A DNA stretch of 35,445 bases, taken from NCBI GenBank assembly GCA_009840005.1, contig VXOR01000051.1, positions 28,013 to 63,457 on the forward strand, read 5' to 3'. This DNA is from Gemmatimonadota bacterium. Its GTDB lineage: Bacteria; Latescibacterota; UBA2968; UBA8231. This document shows positions 7,571 through 17,305 of this stretch, piece by piece. A program made the translations under genes and the position numbers. Each line of letters opens with the position of its first letter. Within the stretch, counting starts at the first letter, position 1. The notes under the pieces are model-generated. The model searched no databases and was not told the origin of the DNA. It worked only from the letters and a program-made list of their open reading frames with translations.

Positions 7571-8302
7571 ATGATACGGTTTGGTTTGTGGTTTTGTTCC
7601 CTAGTGATGTTGGCAGGATGTGGACGTTATTTCGACGGACCAATTCAGCCAGCTCCGCAGGGACAGCAGGAGGCCGATATGGTGATTCAAGACGATGGCT
7701 TGATCACCTATTCGTTCGAGCGTCTGGAGATTGGTCTGCGCCCTATGACCGATGCCGAATTGAACCGCAAATTCCCACAGCAGTCCACGCAGGGGCCCGT
7801 ATCGACCAATCCCTATACTTTCGGCAACTGGAAGCGCATGGGCGAAGAGTGGACGCCGCCCAAACACAGCGTATGGCTGCTAAAAGTTAAAAACTACGCC
7901 TATCCCAAAGTCGGCGTCGATCCCCTCAAGATCGAGCTGATTTCAAAGGATGGGTATCGCAAGTACGCGCCCTTAGAACCGCTGCAGATATTGGAATACT
8001 ACTATTCGTTTATTCAGGGATATGCCGGCAACGAATACCGGCGTTTTAACGAGCGCGAAGATATGCTCAAGCGCACTATGTTTCAGGAGCAGATCATCTT
8101 CAGCGGCCAAGAATCAGAGGGTTTTGTCGTTTTTCCGAGCCTCGCACCCGACGTGACGGAGTTTTCTATCCACGTCAGAGGCATTGCATTGCGATACGAT
8201 TACCGCAACGAGCCTGTGGAGACCAAGGATCTAACCTTTCACTTTCAGCGCGAGGTATTTAAGGGGTTTCAGCCACCGCCCGAACTGGTGAATAGGCAAT
8301 GA
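7571..8302 (+). CDS. Predicted lipoprotein of unknown function
   Basis: Not recognised. The start at 7571 (GAGG about 8 nt upstream) gives 243 residues that open with a classic lipoprotein signal, MIRFGLWFCSLVMLAGCG, with the lipobox cysteine at residue 17. The mature part is about 225 residues, beta-rich with many aromatic residues (ILEYYYSFIQGY), with no transmembrane segment, and ends with a proline-containing tail (QPPPELVNRQ). Its last four bases overlap the next start (ATGA at 8299-8302), so translation is coupled to the first FlgD-tailed protein. This suggests the two are made in fixed ratio and may form a complex at the outer membrane. Function is inferred from context only. Confidence 0.8.
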   Translation: MIRFGLWFCSLVMLAGCGRYFDGPIQPAPQGQQEADMVIQDDGLITYSFERLEIGLRPMTDAELNRKFPQQSTQGPVSTNPYTFGNWKRMGEEWTPPKHSVWLLKVKNYAYPKVGVDPLKIELISKDGYRKYAPLEPLQILEYYYSFIQGYAGNEYRRFNEREDMLKRTMFQEQIIFSGQESEGFVVFPSLAPDVTEFSIHVRGIALRYDYRNEPVETKDLTFHFQREVFKGFQPPPELVNRQ

Positions 8303-10206
8303 CGACTTTCTTTAGGCGAACTGCTTTGGTTGGGCTGATCCTGTCGTTCTGCATTAAACCAGCGGAACTACAGGCCGATGTGTGGGGAGTCGGCCTAGGT
8401 GGACAAGCCTGGGAGGAGCCAGCACAGACTATGGCGGGGGTAGTTGTAGGCGAAGGACATGTCCTAGGACCGGCTAGCTTCTCGCTTGAGCAGAATATAA
8501 CTCAGTTCATCGTCTGGGGAGTCGGCGCACCCAGCAGCTTTATCGCCGAAGGCAACGGACAGGTGTGGAACAATTCGGCGCGGGGCATTGAGGGGTCTGA
8601 GGTGCTGGTGGACGGGGATGGCACGACCAGCACGGAAAATCGCTTTAAAGAAGTGGGGGTCAATCAGCGCGGACGCATTTTTTTTATGGATCTCGGGGCT
8701 TCGTTCCCAGTTAGCCAAGTTGTTTTTTACCCCCGTGAAGGAGAGGATGAGTTCGTCGCCGGCTACGAAATATCGCTCAATGACGGGCGCACTTTCGACG
8801 CCAATGACTCGCCCGTTTACGAGGCCGTTCGCCAAGTGACGATCAACCGCGACCCAAGAGTAGATGTGCGCTTCCCGACGCAACTGGTGCGCTTTATTCA
8901 GCTCAGAGTACTTTCACCCAACCCCTTTGAACTAGCGGAAATCGAGGTCCACGGCGAAGGCTTCGTGCCGCGTGGGCTCTACGAAACACAGCTCATCCAG
9001 TTTGCTCAGTCTGTCAACTACGGCGCATTGACTTTTCGCACGCACAAAGTTTCGCTGGCCGAGGAAGGCGAAAACAGCGCGGGTACCAATGAGCAAGTGC
9101 GGGTGATCGTGCAGATGCGCAATGGCATCGACGAAACGCCTCTCGACTACTACCAAATCGCCGACGTAGAGACCCGGTCGGAAGTGCTAGTCAGCAAAGA
9201 GGAGTACGAAGACCTGCCGTTGGTCCTCAAAGGCAGCATTCGCCCGGATGCCACGCACTGGTCCTCTTGGACGGAGCCGCTCATCGCCGACTCTAGCGGC
9301 ACGTATTCCATTCCACTGGATCTACCGGGACCGCGCGATTTTTTCCAAGTACGCCTACGCTTTGAGGGCAATACCTCCGCCAGTATGCAGGTCGATAGCC
9401 TAGCCATTGTGCATACGCCGCCACTGGCCGCGCTGGCATTGAGCGAAGTGGCCCTATTGGACGATCCCTTTCCAGCCGGTGGACGCGCGTCCGTTCCGGC
9501 CGGTCGAGATACGGTTTTTACCTACGACATAAAGGCCGACTTGGGCGAGGGAACCGGCTTTGATGGCGTGCGCATCTCGACGCTGATACAGCCCGAGTTT
9601 CTCAAACTGGAAATAGGGCACGAGTTAGAGGAGATACAGCCGGACAGCGTGCAGGTGGACGATACGGGCTTGCGCGTTTATTTCCCATCCCGGCGCATTA
9701 ACACAGGAGAAGATGTGCGTCTGCGGATTACGTTTCGCTCGCAGGCTCTGCTCTTTTCCACCCAGTTTATAGGACAGCTTCTGGATACGACGGGCAGCCT
9801 TCCCCAGCGCATTGCCGAGGGCGACGCGACGCGGGAAGTGGGTACGGACTCACAGGAGGTAATTTTCCTCGCCAGCGGCGAAAGTGTGTTGCAGTCCTTT
9901 GCCGTTTCTCCGCCGGTTATAACGCCCAACGGCGATGGCATAAATGATTCGTCCGTCTTCTCCTTTGTGCTCATCCATCTAGTGCGACCTGCCGCGGCGG
10001 AACTACTCGTATATGATCTTTCGGGTCGAGTAATAAAAAACGTACTCTCTGATGCCCTGACCGCCGGACGTTATACTCAGTGGCACTGGGACGGAACAAA
10101 CAATGCCGGCGATTTGGTACCTCCGGGGACCTATATCGCCAGAGCCTCGGTAGAGGCGGCGGCTGACGAAGTCAACCGCACGAGCCTGATCCACGTGGCC
10201 TATTAG
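8299..10206 (+). CDS. Secreted discoidin-like/FlgD-Ig tail protein, paralogue 1
   Basis: The 635-residue protein has a signal peptide (about 1-26), a region like an F5/8 type C (discoidin) fold up to about residue 225 (GRIFFMDLG, VDVRFPTQ, AEIEVHGEGFV), then a beta-sandwich with HWSSWTEP and FQVRLRF, a further all-beta region (FDGVRISTL, VYFPSRRI) and a C-terminal FlgD-Ig/CHU_C-like domain starting at VITPNGDGIND. The latter continues with ELLVYDLSGRVIK, W-x-WDGTN, PPGTYIARA and ends in HVAY. Discoidin domains usually bind glycans or matrix; FlgD-like tails act as surface attachment or sorting modules in several diderm lineages. It starts inside the stop of the lipoprotein gene. Two longer paralogues follow directly. 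Confidence 0.75.
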   Translation: MTTFFRRTALVGLILSFCIKPAELQADVWGVGLGGQAWEEPAQTMAGVVVGEGHVLGPASFSLEQNITQFIVWGVGAPSSFIAEGNGQVWNNSARGIEGSEVLVDGDGTTSTENRFKEVGVNQRGRIFFMDLGASFPVSQVVFYPREGEDEFVAGYEISLNDGRTFDANDSPVYEAVRQVTINRDPRVDVRFPTQLVRFIQLRVLSPNPFELAEIEVHGEGFVPRGLYETQLIQFAQSVNYGALTFRTHKVSLAEEGENSAGTNEQVRVIVQMRNGIDETPLDYYQIADVETRSEVLVSKEEYEDLPLVLKGSIRPDATHWSSWTEPLIADSSGTYSIPLDLPGPRDFFQVRLRFEGNTSASMQVDSLAIVHTPPLAALALSEVALLDDPFPAGGRASVPAGRDTVFTYDIKADLGEGTGFDGVRISTLIQPEFLKLEIGHELEEIQPDSVQVDDTGLRVYFPSRRINTGEDVRLRITFRSQALLFSTQFIGQLLDTTGSLPQRIAEGDATREVGTDSQEVIFLASGESVLQSFAVSPPVITPNGDGINDSSVFSFVLIHLVRPAAAELLVYDLSGRVIKNVLSDALTAGRYTQWHWDGTNNAGDLVPPGTYIARASVEAAADEVNRTSLIHVAY

Positions 10207-10221
10207 CGCGGAGAACTGAGC

Positions 10222-12171
10222 ATGAAGCACATAGCGGCGCTAGCTCTTTTGCTCTTAGCTCCTCGTTTTGCAGAGGCACAGGTAGAGCGATTGGTGTTAG
10301 GTACAGGAGATAACGGCTGGGAATACCTAGCCGAGTTGATGGGCGGCATGTGGGTTGTGGACGGCAGCCTGCAGCCCTACGAATTGGACCCAGCGGTCAA
10401 TATCGCGCTGGGCGAGAAGAAGGGCAGCTCGCGCGCCGATGTCTTCGGCAACCCCTGGGGGGGAGAGCGAGGCGGGACGCAGAACGCACGCCTCATTCCC
10501 GGCCAGCCCGAGGTCCTCGGAGACAACGGCTTTGTCTATACAATAGACGGCGACACGACCCGATCAGTGGCCATTGTCTCCGGCTACTATTACTACAACT
10601 TAGGCTGGGAATTGCCCATCAATCGCATCCGCTTTTTTTCCCCAGCGGAAGGACGCACCCAGACCGACGACCGCAAGCGGATCACGCCGGGTTTACCCCT
10701 CAAAAACGCCTACCCCAAGCTGTATGAAGTTTGGGCCGCAATTGATGGAGAGCACTTCAAGCGAGGGCAGTTTGACCTTTTACTAGAGCAAAATCTCAAC
10801 CAGACCACGCGCATCGCCAATGCTCGTTTTCCCACCCAGTCCTTGCAGTTCATTTTCATAAACTTCCCGGAATTGGGCGTCATTGCCGAGGTGGAGTTTT
10901 ACGGCGAGGGTTTTGTGCAAAAATCGCAATACCTCTCCAAGGTGATCGACATCGGTGAGCCGGTCAATTTCGGGCGGGTCATACCCCATTTCAACGGGTT
11001 TGCCAAAGAGAGCATAGGCAGCGAACCCGAACCTTTGGCAGGAAATCCCATCTCCTTTTCGCTGGAAACGCAGACCGGCCGAGACGATACGCCACAGGCC
11101 TACAGCATCTACACCGAGTTGAGGACCGAACGCGAAGTGAGTTTTGCCGAATGGGATAAAGCGCCGTACGATGATTACGTGCGCCCTGGAGCTCAGGGAC
11201 CAGAGCGGCCCGACGTGGACAATTGGAGCTTCTGGTCGGTGCCACAAGGAGCGTCCGCGGGCGAAGGCATAGAGATCCTTTCGCCGGATAACCGACAGTA
11301 TCTCAAAATCAACTTCACGATGAAAAGCGAGGACTTGTTCACCTATGGCCGGATGGATTCGCTGGTCGTAGAGTACTCGCCTCTGCTGGTGGATGCGATC
11401 GTCGGGGAGGTCGCATTACAGGACGAACCACAGCCGCGCGGGCGCAAAACGGAAGTGCCCTTGGGCGAGGAGCGCATTTTCACTTTTGACGTGCGGGCCG
11501 ACTTTGAGTCGGAGGCCAAGTCGGGTTTTGACGCCTTAAGGCTGCAAACCCCGGGCCGCGTCCAGTTTATAGGACTGGAAATGGGCGATCCCTTAGTCGC
11601 TGTGGAACCTGACAGCATCGCGGAAAAACGGGGCGAGTTGATCGTCTATTTTCCGTCTAACCGCATCGCGGCCGCAGACAACAGGCCGCTACGGCTGCTG
11701 TTCAAAACGGGCGTCTTCAGTTTTAACGCCTTGTTTCAGGGCGAGATATTTGTCGTGGAAGGGGAAGGACAGCCCCAATCTATCGATCCCGGAGATGCCA
11801 ATGCGGAGGTATCGACCAATTCCATCGAGGTGCTGGCACTGAGCGAGAAGTTAGATGTGCTGAGCGCATTAGATGTGAGATCGACCGTAGTAACGCCGAA
11901 CGGCGACGGACGCAACGACACGTTTGAACTAGCCTATTCACTGCTGGGCGTCCAGGCCAGCCAAGTGGTCTTTGCAATCTACGATTTGCGCGGACGCAGA
12001 GTGCGAACGATATCGGCCGATTCCAGAAGCGAAGGGCGTTATGTCGAAGAATGGGATGGACGGGGAGAGAGAACGGGACTCGTAGCTCCGGGTCTGTACC
12101 TCGCCCGACTTTCCGTCGAAACGGACGCGGGTGACTTCACGCATACGCGCACCATTGCGGTGGCCTACTAA
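10222..12171 (+). CDS. Secreted discoidin-like/FlgD-Ig tail protein, paralogue 2
   Basis: The 649-residue product has a clear signal peptide ending near FAEAQ (residue 20), preceded by GGAGAA as ribosome site. It follows the same plan as its neighbour: a beta region with a tyrosine run (SGYYYYNLGW), NARFPTQ and AEVEFYGEGFV, then NWSFWSVP, a domain with FDALRLQ and VYFPSNRI, and a FlgD-Ig/CHU_C-like tail opening TVVTPNGDGRND, with FAIYDLRGRRVRT, EEWDGRGE, APGLYLARL and final AVAY. It starts 15 bp after paralogue 1. No catalytic motif is visible, so an adhesive or structural role is inferred. Sequence identity to paralogue 1 is low outside the signature motifs, so the duplication is old. Confidence 0.75.
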   Translation: MKHIAALALLLLAPRFAEAQVERLVLGTGDNGWEYLAELMGGMWVVDGSLQPYELDPAVNIALGEKKGSSRADVFGNPWGGERGGTQNARLIPGQPEVLGDNGFVYTIDGDTTRSVAIVSGYYYYNLGWELPINRIRFFSPAEGRTQTDDRKRITPGLPLKNAYPKLYEVWAAIDGEHFKRGQFDLLLEQNLNQTTRIANARFPTQSLQFIFINFPELGVIAEVEFYGEGFVQKSQYLSKVIDIGEPVNFGRVIPHFNGFAKESIGSEPEPLAGNPISFSLETQTGRDDTPQAYSIYTELRTEREVSFAEWDKAPYDDYVRPGAQGPERPDVDNWSFWSVPQGASAGEGIEILSPDNRQYLKINFTMKSEDLFTYGRMDSLVVEYSPLLVDAIVGEVALQDEPQPRGRKTEVPLGEERIFTFDVRADFESEAKSGFDALRLQTPGRVQFIGLEMGDPLVAVEPDSIAEKRGELIVYFPSNRIAAADNRPLRLLFKTGVFSFNALFQGEIFVVEGEGQPQSIDPGDANAEVSTNSIEVLALSEKLDVLSALDVRSTVVTPNGDGRNDTFELAYSLLGVQASQVVFAIYDLRGRRVRTISADSRSEGRYVEEWDGRGERTGLVAPGLYLARLSVETDAGDFTHTRTIAVAY

Positions 12172-12211
12172 ACGGGCTGCGTATATGAGCTAAACGCTGT
12201 CGAGGTGTACC

Positions 12212-14530
12212 ATGAGAAAATTCACTGCGATTCGTACTTTGCTCGTCGCTACCCTGTGTGCAGCAGGGGCCTATGCCGACGAACTGCGTCTGAGTAGCCC
12301 GGCGGACTGGCAGACGTGGGCCATTCCCAAGGGCACGCTGGAAATTGCCGACGACGGCAGCATTAGCCTAGCGTGGATGCGCCGCAATATAAACGCCGTG
12401 GCCGATGCTGCAGAGTTTTCCCATAGCGAAGGCAAGAAACAGGTTTTTGGTGGTATCCGCGAAGTGAATTCAAACCCTCAAGATGCGGCTAATATCATTG
12501 ACCAAGATCCATCGACTTGGTGGCAGCCGTCTGTCGATGATCCGCTGGAAGATTGGTGGATCGAAATCGACCTCGGGCGGCCAGTATTGGCGCACAAGTT
12601 GCGCTTCATATTTCCGGATGCACTCGACGCCAAGCCCTTTCGCAATTTCACGGCTTACATAAGTAACGGTGTAGATACGCGTTATGGCGTGACCTACCAC
12701 CCGGTCGCCGTCACCACAACACCCAATGTAGAGCGCGTTTTTGAAGTCGATCTGAAACGAATTGAGTTGGGTCTGGCCAGCGGAGAACATCTCGTAGAGC
12801 AGGATACGCTGGATTTTAACCTAGTCCACCACGTGCGCCTAGTGCCCACGGAAAAAAATCCAGGCGCGGCGCTGGCTGAGATCGAAGTGGATGCACTTGG
12901 AGATAATCTCGCCATAGGTACGGTGGAACGGGGCGGGGCGGTGCGAGCGGGGCGGAGCGAAGATAAGGTCGGCACGATCTTCGATGGGGATGTCAATACC
13001 AACTGGCGACTCGCCGTCGGTGGGGACCAAGCCAAGGAAGGCAATCTCAGGACCTACGTCGAAGACGGCGATTGGTTCGAATGGGATCTGGGTGCCACGT
13101 TCTGGGTAGATCACCTTTCCCACCTAGATCTGACCGTCGGAGGCGGAGAGGGGTCTCGTGGCTCCCACGGGCACGGGGCCAAGCTATTTATCCTCACCAC
13201 CTCGGACGGCACGCCAGCCAGCGGCCTGACCAGCGACCGCATTCGCAGCAATTTCGACTACCAGGAACTCAGCGACGTATTCAACGATAGGTTCCCCAAC
13301 CAACAGTCGTATCACTTTGCATTCCCGCTGCGGAAAATTCGCCATATCTTCTACCACCGCAGCGGCATTCCAACGCGCCTACAGATTCGCCAATCGGTTT
13401 TTGAATACATACTCCACGGCGAAGGACACGTGGCGGCGACGGAAATGGTGTCGGACTTCATCGACCTAGGCTCCATGAAGAGCGTGCGCAAGCTGTCGTG
13501 GGACGCCGATTTGCCCGCCGGCACGCAAATAGAAATTCGCTCGCAGACGGGCAATACTTTTGAACTGCAAAAGAAGTATTACCACAAAAACGGCACAGAA
13601 GTGGATTCGGCCCGTTTTGGCAAGCTGCCCAAGAGCGTGCGCGGGCGCATCGACACCCTCAAGCTCAAAGGACCGGATTGGAGCGGCTGGAGCCAGCCCT
13701 ATGATTTTCCCGAGGAGGCATTCCTCTCGCCTACGCCCAGACAATTTCTGCAACTGCAGATTCAACTGGCCAACGACGATCCACAACTGACGCCGGTACT
13801 GCGCTCCCTGACCCTAGAATTCGACGATCCCCTCGTCAGCGGCGGCATTACCGCGCGCATATTGCCGCGCGAGGTCGGACTAGATTCGCTGCAGCGCTTT
13901 ACGTATTTGCTGCAACCGACCTTTGCGCGTAACGACCAAGGCTTTGACGAGATCTTTATCCAAGTGCCGGGCGAGGTGCAAGAGGTTGGCGTACGAGTCG
14001 GCGGACAGAGCGTGCAGCCGGGGGAAGTTGAACTAACAGACGGGCTACTAAGAGTCGGACTGCCGGAGCGGGTGCGGGAGGATTCGGTGGAAGTGCTGTT
14101 TACCGCGCAGGTAACGGCCAATGCCACGCTCTTTGAGGCCTGGGCTGGGGACAGCCAGCAGGATGTGCGCCAAGGCGTCGAACCCTTAGAGCCGCGCTCG
14201 ATGATCGTTTTTGTGCCCGACGTGGCCGGTGGAAATTTGCTGCGCAATGTGCAGGTGACTCCGGTCGTTACGCCCAACGGCGATGGAGTAAACGACGAAG
14301 CGCAAATCGACTTTATCGTGGTCCAGGTTGAGGGCAATCCCAACGTGGATATCTACGACCTAACCGGATCGCACCTGCGGACGCTCGACCTAGGTGCCGC
14401 GGGTTTCGCGTGGGATGGCCGGGACGCTGCGGGAACGGTTTTGCCGCCGGGTGTGTATATCTGTCGCATTCAGATGGAAGCCGACTCTGGAGACCAGTCG
14501 GTATATCGCACCATTGGTTTGGCCTATTAA
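12212..14530 (+). CDS. Secreted double-discoidin/FlgD-Ig tail protein, paralogue 3
   Basis: The longest of the three (772 residues) has a signal peptide ending at AYA (about residue 22) and GAGGTG ahead of the ATG. It seems to carry two discoidin-like domains: one with IIDQDPSTWWQPS and WWIEIDLGRP (about 95-225) and one with IFDGDVNTNWR and WFEWDLGATFWVDHL (about 230-400). The sequence then shares the family plan: RFPNQQS, YILHGEGHV, DWSGWSQPY with FLQLQIQL, FDEIFIQVP, and a tail beginning PVVTPNGDGVND with DIYDLTGSHLRTL, FAWDGRD, LPPGVYICRI and final GLAY. DGDxxTxW and WxEIDLG are established discoidin signatures where the domain sits on sugars. It lies 40 bp after paralogue 2 and 41 bp before the barrel gene. 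Confidence 0.78.
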   Translation: MRKFTAIRTLLVATLCAAGAYADELRLSSPADWQTWAIPKGTLEIADDGSISLAWMRRNINAVADAAEFSHSEGKKQVFGGIREVNSNPQDAANIIDQDPSTWWQPSVDDPLEDWWIEIDLGRPVLAHKLRFIFPDALDAKPFRNFTAYISNGVDTRYGVTYHPVAVTTTPNVERVFEVDLKRIELGLASGEHLVEQDTLDFNLVHHVRLVPTEKNPGAALAEIEVDALGDNLAIGTVERGGAVRAGRSEDKVGTIFDGDVNTNWRLAVGGDQAKEGNLRTYVEDGDWFEWDLGATFWVDHLSHLDLTVGGGEGSRGSHGHGAKLFILTTSDGTPASGLTSDRIRSNFDYQELSDVFNDRFPNQQSYHFAFPLRKIRHIFYHRSGIPTRLQIRQSVFEYILHGEGHVAATEMVSDFIDLGSMKSVRKLSWDADLPAGTQIEIRSQTGNTFELQKKYYHKNGTEVDSARFGKLPKSVRGRIDTLKLKGPDWSGWSQPYDFPEEAFLSPTPRQFLQLQIQLANDDPQLTPVLRSLTLEFDDPLVSGGITARILPREVGLDSLQRFTYLLQPTFARNDQGFDEIFIQVPGEVQEVGVRVGGQSVQPGEVELTDGLLRVGLPERVREDSVEVLFTAQVTANATLFEAWAGDSQQDVRQGVEPLEPRSMIVFVPDVAGGNLLRNVQVTPVVTPNGDGVNDEAQIDFIVVQVEGNPNVDIYDLTGSHLRTLDLGAAGFAWDGRDAAGTVLPPGVYICRIQMEADSGDQSVYRTIGLAY

Positions 14531-14557
14531 TAACCAGCGCGTTGCACAGCAGTAAAA

Positions 14558-14566
14558 AAGGGAGGG
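14558..14566 (+). promoter_or_regulatory. Ribosome binding site fixing the start of the barrel gene
   Basis: AAGGGAGGG ends 5 nt before the ATG at 14572. The frame is open further upstream inside the previous gene, but only the 14572 start gives a signal peptide at once. Confidence 0.75.
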
Positions 14567-14571
14567 AACAA

Positions 14572-17226
14572 ATGGGCCAGAAGTTTTTCGGTGCCCTGTT
14601 AACGGTTTGTCTTTTGGCAGGTAGCGCATTAGCCGAAGGCCTGCAATCGGGCTTTCTCAACCCCTATGTCACCAGCGGCGTGCGGATATCGCCCCAGACC
14701 ATCACACCAACTATGCGGAAATGGTATCTGCCCCAGACGCTCTACGATATCTACGGATGGAGAAATTGGGAGTACACCAACTACGCCAAGGATCGCTACG
14801 AGCGCTATACTGACATCGTGTTACAGGGCCAGCGCTTTTACGATATCTACGGCAATTACATCACGCGCGGCTGGAGGATCTACGAGTGGGCGCAGCAGCA
14901 CCCCACGGAAACGGGCAGTGCAATCGACAAGTCTGTGGAGTTCAACAACTGGTTCAACAACCTAGTCATTTCAACGGCGTCGCAGGGCCAATACCACATG
15001 GCGTTGACCGTGGGCGAGCAACTGAGGACCACGCTAACGCCGATGACCTTTTCCAAACCGCTGTTCAACGGCGTGCAATGGGATTTCCTCTCCGATAAAT
15101 ACGCCCTGACGCTGCTCGCCTCGCGCACGGACAACCCCGCGCTGGCAGCCACGGCGACCAACCGCGATCAGGGGGCTACGGTGCGGACGATCTTCACCAA
15201 TTTGCTTGGCCTGCGCGGCACGGCCCAAGTCGGCGACTTTATCAAGCTGGGCACCACCTATGTCAACGCCGGCCACTGGAATAGCTCGGAGAGCTTCGGC
15301 AACAACTCTCTCAAGGGCACGCTTGGCGGCAACCTGCAAGCGGGCAACGTACAGCGCCTCCTAGTGCGTCTATCCGACGATTCGCCCGAGGACGGCGAGG
15401 GAGGAGCATTGCTCTTTTTGCACCGCGTGTACATAAACGGCGTAGAGCATCCCGAAATCTCCGACCGGGCGCTGGTTGACGGCGGCATTCGGCGGCAGGG
15501 ACGTTGGGAAGCCAGCGGCGGCAACAACATCATCATTACCTACGATATCGAGCGCGACTTTACGCCCATTCCCGGCGAAGACGAGATCATCGACTTCAAG
15601 GAAATCAAAAAGATCGAGATCGAACTGGTCCTAGCCAATGACTATGCCGTTGAAGTCACTTCCAATATGCAGGTCAACAACACAGGCGAACCCGTATTTT
15701 TACCCGTCACTCGCGCAGAAAAAAACATCAAGGACGGCTCCAACCAACGCGTGGTGCGCTTTAGCTACGGCTTGCCGACGGCCAACGAAGTCGCCGGCCT
15801 CACCATGGAAATCGACGATCTCTTCGGCGGGTTTAACTTGCGCGCCGAATACAATATCAACCGCAAATACCGCCGCTTTCCCAACCAGAATTTCACCTAC
15901 AATCAGGCGCTGGGGAAAGAAAGCGCGGAGGGCTACTACGCAACGGCGTCGCACAATGTGTACCCGTGGTTTGCCTATGGCGAAATTTTTAGCATGGACC
16001 CGGGCTATCAGACATTCATGTTCGTGCCCGACAGTAACGGGCGCATTAACTACGAAAGTGCTGTAAACAACGTCTATGAATTCGTGGACGACAACGACGA
16101 CCAAGACCGCTTTCCCGACTGGCGTAGGCGCACCTTTAGCAGTTCCTCGTCGGAGCGCCTGCTGATCCAGCGGGCTGACGTGGCCGTCTTTCCCGGCTAC
16201 GACGAAAACAACGACTTAGTGTCGGACTTCAACCAGAACGACAACGGCATGCCCGACTATCTGGAGCCCTTTGTGCGCTACGATGTCGATCCGCTGGAGT
16301 TTCTCTACGGCACGGACATGAACAACAATACGGTGATCGACCGCTTTGAGAACGACGAGGAAGCAGACTACCCGTATCCGCGCGACCACCGCGGTTACAA
16401 CTTCTACGGTGGTGCCGAACTCAAGCCGGGCAGCCGCATAATGGTCGGTCGCATGCGCGAGTGGCTGCTGAGCAGCAATCGCCGCAACCAGTCGCTCTAT
16501 GGTTTGCTAACGCTGACGCACGAGGTGCCTCGCCACGGTTTGCAGATGCAGCTCTACAACGGTCTTCGCCGCGTCAAGGACAATATCCCCGAAGACATTA
16601 TTCTCTGGGTACAGAGTCCGCGCACACGGGGCGATATGCGCCCCTTCGTCGATCCTATGATCGCGCAGGATGCGCTGATCAACACCTCCTTTCTGAGTGC
16701 GCGTACGCGCAAATATGCCCCGCTCAATCTGGAAACCAAGCTGAAGTACGAGATCTATCACCAGCGCGGAGACCAGCAGCCAGCAAATTGGCAGGACGAG
16801 AAGCTCTTCGCGTTGATCACCAAGGCAGACCTGCCCATTCCGGTGGGTAAACACGTGCTGTGGCCTAGGTGGAAACAGCTCTACAAGCGGCGCTCGCCCA
16901 CAGATAAAAACGAGTTGGAGAATAACGAGCTAGCGGAAATTTTCTTCTTCGTGTGGCAGCAGGAGCTGATCAGCACGATGCGCCTAGAGTCCGGCATCGA
17001 GTACGAGATTTTCAGGAATATGGTCGAACGAACTGATCCACTGCCCGCCGGATATGTGGACGATTTTGAACAGTTCGTGATTGCTGCACAGCTATCCAAT
17101 CGCTCGGACTATCTGGGTTATCGTCTGATGACCAACATCGGCGGGCGCTGGGAACGGCGCGATTTCCGCGACGAGACGACGACGGATTTAGTGCTGTTTC
17201 TGAGCATGTTTGCCGGATTGCAGTAA
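14572..17226 (+). CDS. Large predicted outer-membrane beta-barrel protein with D/N-rich loops
   Basis: Not recognised by family. The product has 884 residues with a signal peptide (MGQKFFGALLTVCLLAGSALA). The mature protein starts with tyrosine-rich segments (YDIYGWRNWEYTNYAKDRY), then many alternating polar/aromatic strands such as FNLRAEYNINRKYR, LETKLKYEIYHQRG and YLGYRLMTNIGGRWER. It ends with TTDLVLFLSMFAGLQ, a hydrophobic alternating last strand of the kind expected for outer-membrane barrels. Around 16083-16380 lie acidic D/N repeats (DDNDDQDRFPDW, YDENNDLVSDFNQNDNG, DMNNNTVIDRFENDEE) resembling calcium-binding thrombospondin type 3 or dockerin loops. Following three FlgD-tailed proteins, it is a candidate anchor, porin or exporter for them. 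That role is inference; the barrel prediction is by eye. Confidence 0.7.
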   Translation: MGQKFFGALLTVCLLAGSALAEGLQSGFLNPYVTSGVRISPQTITPTMRKWYLPQTLYDIYGWRNWEYTNYAKDRYERYTDIVLQGQRFYDIYGNYITRGWRIYEWAQQHPTETGSAIDKSVEFNNWFNNLVISTASQGQYHMALTVGEQLRTTLTPMTFSKPLFNGVQWDFLSDKYALTLLASRTDNPALAATATNRDQGATVRTIFTNLLGLRGTAQVGDFIKLGTTYVNAGHWNSSESFGNNSLKGTLGGNLQAGNVQRLLVRLSDDSPEDGEGGALLFLHRVYINGVEHPEISDRALVDGGIRRQGRWEASGGNNIIITYDIERDFTPIPGEDEIIDFKEIKKIEIELVLANDYAVEVTSNMQVNNTGEPVFLPVTRAEKNIKDGSNQRVVRFSYGLPTANEVAGLTMEIDDLFGGFNLRAEYNINRKYRRFPNQNFTYNQALGKESAEGYYATASHNVYPWFAYGEIFSMDPGYQTFMFVPDSNGRINYESAVNNVYEFVDDNDDQDRFPDWRRRTFSSSSSERLLIQRADVAVFPGYDENNDLVSDFNQNDNGMPDYLEPFVRYDVDPLEFLYGTDMNNNTVIDRFENDEEADYPYPRDHRGYNFYGGAELKPGSRIMVGRMREWLLSSNRRNQSLYGLLTLTHEVPRHGLQMQLYNGLRRVKDNIPEDIILWVQSPRTRGDMRPFVDPMIAQDALINTSFLSARTRKYAPLNLETKLKYEIYHQRGDQQPANWQDEKLFALITKADLPIPVGKHVLWPRWKQLYKRRSPTDKNELENNELAEIFFFVWQQELISTMRLESGIEYEIFRNMVERTDPLPAGYVDDFEQFVIAAQLSNRSDYLGYRLMTNIGGRWERRDFRDETTTDLVLFLSMFAGLQ

Positions 17227-17305
17227 CACCTGACAAATCTGCCTTTGTGCGGTCTGATGTCTGCGCCGATTAATGGAATTGCATCGACTGCATACTCCCC
17301 GCGAT

